Shown here piece by piece: positions 31,295 through 34,459 of a DNA stretch of 34,459 bases. How positions within the stretch are numbered: the stretch's first letter is position 1; every line of letters starts with the position of its first letter. The notes beneath the pieces are model-generated. The model saw only the letters and a list, made by a program, of their open reading frames with translations. It had not been told where the DNA came from and searched no databases. Made by a program: the position numbers and the translations under genes. The stretch is from Campylobacteraceae bacterium (GTDB lineage: Bacteria; Campylobacterota; Campylobacteria; Campylobacterales; Sulfurovaceae): positions 1-34,459 of the forward strand of contig JALWKP010000156.1 in assembly GCA_027081355.1 (NCBI GenBank), written 5' to 3'.

Positions 31295-31599
31295 AACTAA
31301 CCTTCTTAGTAAATTTGGGCGATTATATCAAAAATGGGGTTAAAGATTAGTGAATAAAAAAGAGTAATTAACCCAGGCAAAGAATGCAATGGCAAAAAGC
31401 ATAAAACTAAAAGCAGAAAAGTTATTTGCCTCCCGTCATCCATTCGGAATGCAGATTACAAATATTCTAATCTCTAATCTCTAATTTCTAATCTCTAAAC
31501 TGCTTTTAACTTTAATTGCATAATTCAGGGTCGGTTTGCTGACCAATTGCTAAACGATAATTTATCGCAGCAAGTCCAATGAACAATGTAAATTTCCAA
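31295..31599. repeat. Intergenic region with degenerate copy of the element-A interior (C)
   Basis: These 305 bases contain no gene. From about 31395 to 31505 the sequence follows the interior of element A (4690-4790): GGCAAAAAGC runs, GTTATTTGCCTCCCGTCATC, ATTCGGAAT, GATTACAAATATTCTAATCT with extra TCTAATC units, then AACTGCTTTT. The terminal inverted repeats of A are missing, so it is truncated or only the module is shared. Beyond are small stems GGTC/GACC (31530-31545) and CGATAA/TTATCG (about 31554-31566). The leuC promoter lies at the left end. Confidence 0.65.
31322..31330 (-). promoter_or_regulatory. Extended -10 promoter of leuC
   Basis: On the minus strand TGATATAAT reads 31330 to 31322, preceded by TTTT. 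The start near 31315 gives a leader of about 20 bases with AAGAAGG. Confidence 0.6.
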
Positions 31600-33438
31600 T
31601 TACAAAAACTCTTTTGCCACTTTGTTTCCGATTTTTTTGTAGCTTTGGTAATACTCTTGCACAAAATCTCTTATCTCTTTGGTTTTTGGCAGGTAATCTC
31701 TGCCATCTTTGACTGCAAACATTTTTAAAAATTCATTTGCATCGGTTTTTTCTAAGTATGTTTTTGCCAACTCTTCATAAGCGCTTATGTAAATATTTTT
31801 AAAATTTTGGTATTTAGAGTAATCTATATGCACCATACCGTCTTTAAAATTTATAATTTTACTCTCAAAAAGCAGTTCTAAATGGATAATCCCTTCGCAG
31901 TAATAAGCCTGCACTTCGCCCACTTCGCGCCATGCCATTAAGCCTACAGCGCGGCTTATAATATCGTCTGCGAAAGACTCTTTTAAACTTTCGTCTTCAT
32001 TTTCAAAAAACGCCATAATACCGCCGCTTGTAGCTTTAAACTCTTCGATATTTTTAAACTGCCCCGTTCTATTCATAAGCACTTCGGTATCAGAATCTAT
32101 CCATAAAATATGCCCAAATTCGTGCCCGATTGTGCTTATATCGTAAACCTTGTTCCAAATTTGCGGGTTTTGATTTATAAGTTTTTGCTGTTTTTTTATA
32201 AAATCGATTCCAAAAGTGTTTACGGCAATTTGCATTATTGGTTTGCTTTTTTTATTTTCGCGCACAAAATCGACATAAGCAAAAATCTTTTTACCCATTT
32301 CGCTAGAAACTTCTTCGTCGTTTGGAACAACTTGCGCCGAAAAAAGCCCGTTGAGTTCCGCGCCGTAATAGAGTGCCGGCTGCGAAATATAAAGCTGTGC
32401 TCTATCAACTTGAATCAAATTTTTTGCAATCAATTTTTCTGCTTTGCTGCCAAGTTTTCTGGCTAAATTAAAAGCTGCTTTTTTAATATTATCTTTTGTT
32501 GCAGAGTTTTTTTGCATTCGAGGATTAATTACCCTTAAATCCCACTCCAGCGCAACAGCTTTTCTGTATTTATCTTCGTAATACTCAAGCGGATGCCCAA
32601 CTTGCAAAGGAGTCGTAATTTTCATCCAAGCTCTATCGACATCCGCCCAAAGAGAAACCAGTTTATCGGGATTTGTATGTGAAAACGCCTCTTTTAAAGC
32701 TCTAAAATAGTTTATCCACTCTTGCTTTTGTTTGTAAACTTCATCTTCTAAATCCAGCAGCGTATTTATTAAAATATCCAGCCTTTGAGCAACCTGCTCA
32801 ACTTCGCTCTCAAATGCTTCAGAATATGCCAAACGCTTATATCCGTTTTTTGTGCTTATTAGCACCGAATAGCACCTGTCGGCAATCTTACCGTTTTTAC
32901 AATCAAGCAAATTTTGGTTTTGCAGCATTTCAAATATCTTATTTTCATCACCTTTAAAAAGCTCGTAAAGCTCGCGGTTTATACCGTTTATTATGTGCCC
33001 TCTCCATTTGCTTTGCCATTTCGTTATACTTTCGCCCACACTGTGAACGCCGCTTATAATTGCACGGTAAAACGGTGTTAAAAGCTGCTCGTTTTCTATA
33101 TAATTTATAAACTCTTCAAAGCGCTCTAAATATTTTTTACTGTTAAAAATATAAGCAAGTTCCAGCTTGGAATCTATCTGTTCCTGGCTCAGCCCCTCAT
33201 TGTAAAAAAGGTTTTCCAAAGAATCTTCCCGCAGGCTCACAAGATAACTCAAAGCCGCAACAGTCGCACTTTGGCTCTTTTGCATTCCGATATAATTTAA
33301 AAAACTATCAACCAGCTCTTGCGCCTCTTTATGCTCTTTGCCTTTTGCCAAATCGTAATAACTGTTTAGCTTATCGAAATTGCTGCTTAATTTATCGTAA
33401 ACTTTTTGAATATCATTTATAAATTGCTCTTTAGTCAC
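31600..33438 (-). CDS. ciaB: CiaB-family protein, putative zinc metallopeptidase
   Basis: This 612-residue protein has the length and, as far as I can recall, the sequence pattern of Campylobacter CiaB (invasion antigen B, 610 residues), including the region ITKWQSKWRGHIINGINREL. It is mostly helical, without a signal peptide or membrane segment. STIGHEFGHILWIDSDTE places an HExxH motif at His439-Glu440-His443, followed downstream by Glu/Asp-rich KESFADDIISRAV, which could supply a third zinc ligand. A gluzincin-type peptidase is therefore plausible, an inference rather than a demonstrated activity. CiaB is described as secreted through the flagellar apparatus in C. jejuni. The start overlaps the hepT end by eight bases, so it is translationally coupled to the toxin gene. 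Confidence 0.78.
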   Translation of the reverse strand: MTKEQFINDIQKVYDKLSSNFDKLNSYYDLAKGKEHKEAQELVDSFLNYIGMQKSQSATVAALSYLVSLREDSLENLFYNEGLSQEQIDSKLELAYIFNSKKYLERFEEFINYIENEQLLTPFYRAIISGVHSVGESITKWQSKWRGHIINGINRELYELFKGDENKIFEMLQNQNLLDCKNGKIADRCYSVLISTKNGYKRLAYSEAFESEVEQVAQRLDILINTLLDLEDEVYKQKQEWINYFRALKEAFSHTNPDKLVSLWADVDRAWMKITTPLQVGHPLEYYEDKYRKAVALEWDLRVINPRMQKNSATKDNIKKAAFNLARKLGSKAEKLIAKNLIQVDRAQLYISQPALYYGAELNGLFSAQVVPNDEEVSSEMGKKIFAYVDFVRENKKSKPIMQIAVNTFGIDFIKKQQKLINQNPQIWNKVYDISTIGHEFGHILWIDSDTEVLMNRTGQFKNIEEFKATSGGIMAFFENEDESLKESFADDIISRAVGLMAWREVGEVQAYYCEGIIHLELLFESKIINFKDGMVHIDYSKYQNFKNIYISAYEELAKTYLEKTDANEFLKMFAVKDGRDYLPKTKEIRDFVQEYYQSYKKIGNKVAKEFL

Positions 33439-33865
33439 TTTTTTCCTTTAATTCTTTTAAAAAAACTACTATATTTCGGTTTTTAATATTTTCTTCTATT
33501 GCAAAATTTACTGTATTTTCAATATCAATATTTTGGTTCACAATTATACTTTTTAATTGAGTGCTTAAAACATCCAGTTTATTTGTAACCACTTCCCAAA
33601 CTTCATCTTCGTCAATTCCAAAATATGCGTGAGTTATAACATTTCTAAAATCTACTATTTTTCGATACTCTTTATTTGGCAAAACATTTAAATTTATTAA
33701 ATTTTTTACCGCTTCACCTATTATTTCTAACTCTCTTAAAGTAGCATCCCACTCTAAAAAGCTCCATTTTAAATCTTCTGCATTAGAAAAATGTTTGGTA
33801 TATTGTTTGATTTTAAAAATAGCAATAAATATATCAACTAAATAAAAACTTGTATCTCTAGACAT
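33431..33865 (-). CDS. hepT: HepT-like HEPN toxin (DUF86 family)
   Basis: This is a 144-residue HEPN-domain ribonuclease toxin. The catalytic Rx4-6H motif is RNVITHAY, with Arg74, His79 and Tyr81. In the characterised HepT-MntA systems the Tyr of this RxxxxHxY motif is AMPylated by the MntA antitoxin. LEWDATLRELEIIGEAVKNL (about 37-56) is the typical DUF86 helix. The C-terminal 45 residues (VNQNIDIENTVNFAIEENIK and on) are a charged helical extension beyond the common 110-120 residues. It overlaps mntA by eight bases upstream and ciaB by eight bases downstream. All active-site residues are present. Confidence 0.9.
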   Translation of the reverse strand: MSRDTSFYLVDIFIAIFKIKQYTKHFSNAEDLKWSFLEWDATLRELEIIGEAVKNLINLNVLPNKEYRKIVDFRNVITHAYFGIDEDEVWEVVTNKLDVLSTQLKSIIVNQNIDIENTVNFAIEENIKNRNIVVFLKELKEKSD

Positions 33866-34142
33866 ATAGCATCTCGCTTTTTATTTTATCTCTAATAAAT
33901 GCCCGTATATTTTTTATTTTAACCAAATCTACATCTCTTTTTAAACTCTTTTCTAAAAAATACTTTAATTCAAAGAAATTATCAAAAGAAGGGGGCATCT
34001 CTACGGCAATATCAATATCGCTGTTTTTATGCTCTTCGCCTCTTGCAAAACTGCCAAAAAGCGCAATTGTTTTAACACCGTATTTTCGCGATAAATCCTC
34101 TTTTTCATTTTTTAAAAATTGCAGTATCTCTTTTTTTGTCAT
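33858..34142 (-). CDS. mntA: MntA-like minimal nucleotidyltransferase antitoxin
   Basis: This is a 94-residue minimal nucleotidyltransferase. [24 protein letters not shown] holds the GSF motif (30-32) and the DID metal-binding Asp pair (Asp42, Asp44). A third acidic residue is likely in RDVDLVKI (about Asp70-Asp72). In studied pairs MntA neutralises HepT by adding AMP to its HEPN active-site Tyr. It is preceded by rdgB with an ATGA overlap (34139-34142), so its translation depends on a housekeeping gene. It is a complete cognate antitoxin for the adjacent HepT. Confidence 0.9.
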   Translation of the reverse strand: MTKKEILQFLKNEKEDLSRKYGVKTIALFGSFARGEEHKNSDIDIAVEMPPSFDNFFELKYFLEKSLKRDVDLVKIKNIRAFIRDKIKSEMLYV

Positions 34143-34459
34143 TCTTTTTCCTTTAGCATTTGCAAAATAGGTTTAACCAGATTTAAAGCCTTGCTGCGAT
34201 GAGATAGATACAGTTTTACCTCATCATCCAATTCGCCCAAAGTTTTGTTTAATTTGTGCGGTATAAAAATCGGGTCGTAGCCAAAGCCTCTGTTTCCGCG
34301 CGGGGTGGTGATTACTTTTCCGTGCATCCAGCCATGCACCGTATATTCGCCCCATTTGCTTACAATTGCAATTGCTGCGGTATAGTGGGCTTTAGATTCT
34401 GTTAAGCCAAGTTCTTTCAGCTTATTTACCGCTTTTTGCAAATTATCTTTGTCTGTGGC
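34139..34459 (-). CDS. rdgB: XTP/dITP diphosphatase RdgB/HAM1 (partial)
   Basis: This house-cleaning pyrophosphatase hydrolyses XTP, dITP and ITP to keep deaminated purines out of nucleic acids. Only the C-terminal 106 codons are in the window; the reading frame is open to the right edge and the gene continues beyond. [12 protein letters not shown], the [20 protein letters not shown] motif (substrate-binding FGYDPIF) and KLNKTLGEL...LSHRSKAL are characteristic. Because the 5' part is outside, the apparent TTG at 34441 is not the start. The stop overlaps the mntA start (ATGA). Confidence 0.93.
   Translation of the reverse strand, partial: ATDKDNLQKAVNKLKELGLTESKAHYTAAIAIVSKWGEYTVHGWMHGKVITTPRGNRGFGYDPIFIPHKLNKTLGELDDEVKLYLSHRSKALNLVKPILQMLKEKE

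Overview
The window looks like an AT-rich chromosomal segment from a member of the Campylobacterota (Epsilonproteobacteria). The main clues are an HP0268-like small nuclease directly in front of miaB, a CiaB-family protein, a DUF445 protein, NifS/NifU proteins of the epsilonproteobacterial NIF-type lineage, and promoters built on a strong extended -10 (often TGATATAAT) with no obvious -35. I cannot name the genus. Most genes are housekeeping. Accessory content sits between genes, as a dense and layered set of palindromic repeats, and once inside a gene.

Layout: typA (+) and a small orphan ORF (+); a PqiA-like membrane protein (-) divergent from an inositol-monophosphatase-family gene (+) followed by an unknown gene; a mobile-looking repeat A; a LysR regulator (-) divergent from a NifS-like/NifU-like pair (+); a repeat mosaic with element B; a porin (+); rimO-tilS (+); HP0268-like-miaB (-); nusA (+); tRNA-Arg(GCG); glnS with a C-terminal YqeY-like domain (-); a long minus-strand cluster nadD-rsfS-cdsA-dxr-DUF445-lipoprotein; pgk-tpiA and an orphan DppB/OppB-type permease (+); gltB (-); a palindromic element D; leuC (-); and a minus-strand operon rdgB(partial)-mntA-hepT-ciaB.

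The two most unusual observations are these. (1) The NifS-like and NifU-like proteins at 6039-8164 keep the family fold and gene order but have lost the residues that define their chemistry. The PLP lysine, PLP-stacking histidine and catalytic cysteine of NifS are gone, as are most scaffold and [2Fe-2S] cysteines of NifU. Only the C-terminal NFU CxxC motif of NifU is intact. They look like a co-maintained, catalytically silent paralogue pair under a divergent LysR regulator. (2) nadD carries a 170-bp imperfect palindrome (about 80% arm identity) inserted in frame. It adds about 57 residues between the two conserved halves of the enzyme, which resembles the coding palindromic elements known from Rickettsia.

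Repeats A and B (about 270 bp) share 18-bp terminal inverted repeats and are each flanked by direct repeats. They sit inside older hairpin repeats and contain other repeats (a heptamer array in A, a REP/REPIN-like doublet in B). Translation also has a regional habit: five genes (tilS, nadD, dxr, DUF445 and the permease) appear to start at TTG, each with a purine-rich Shine-Dalgarno.
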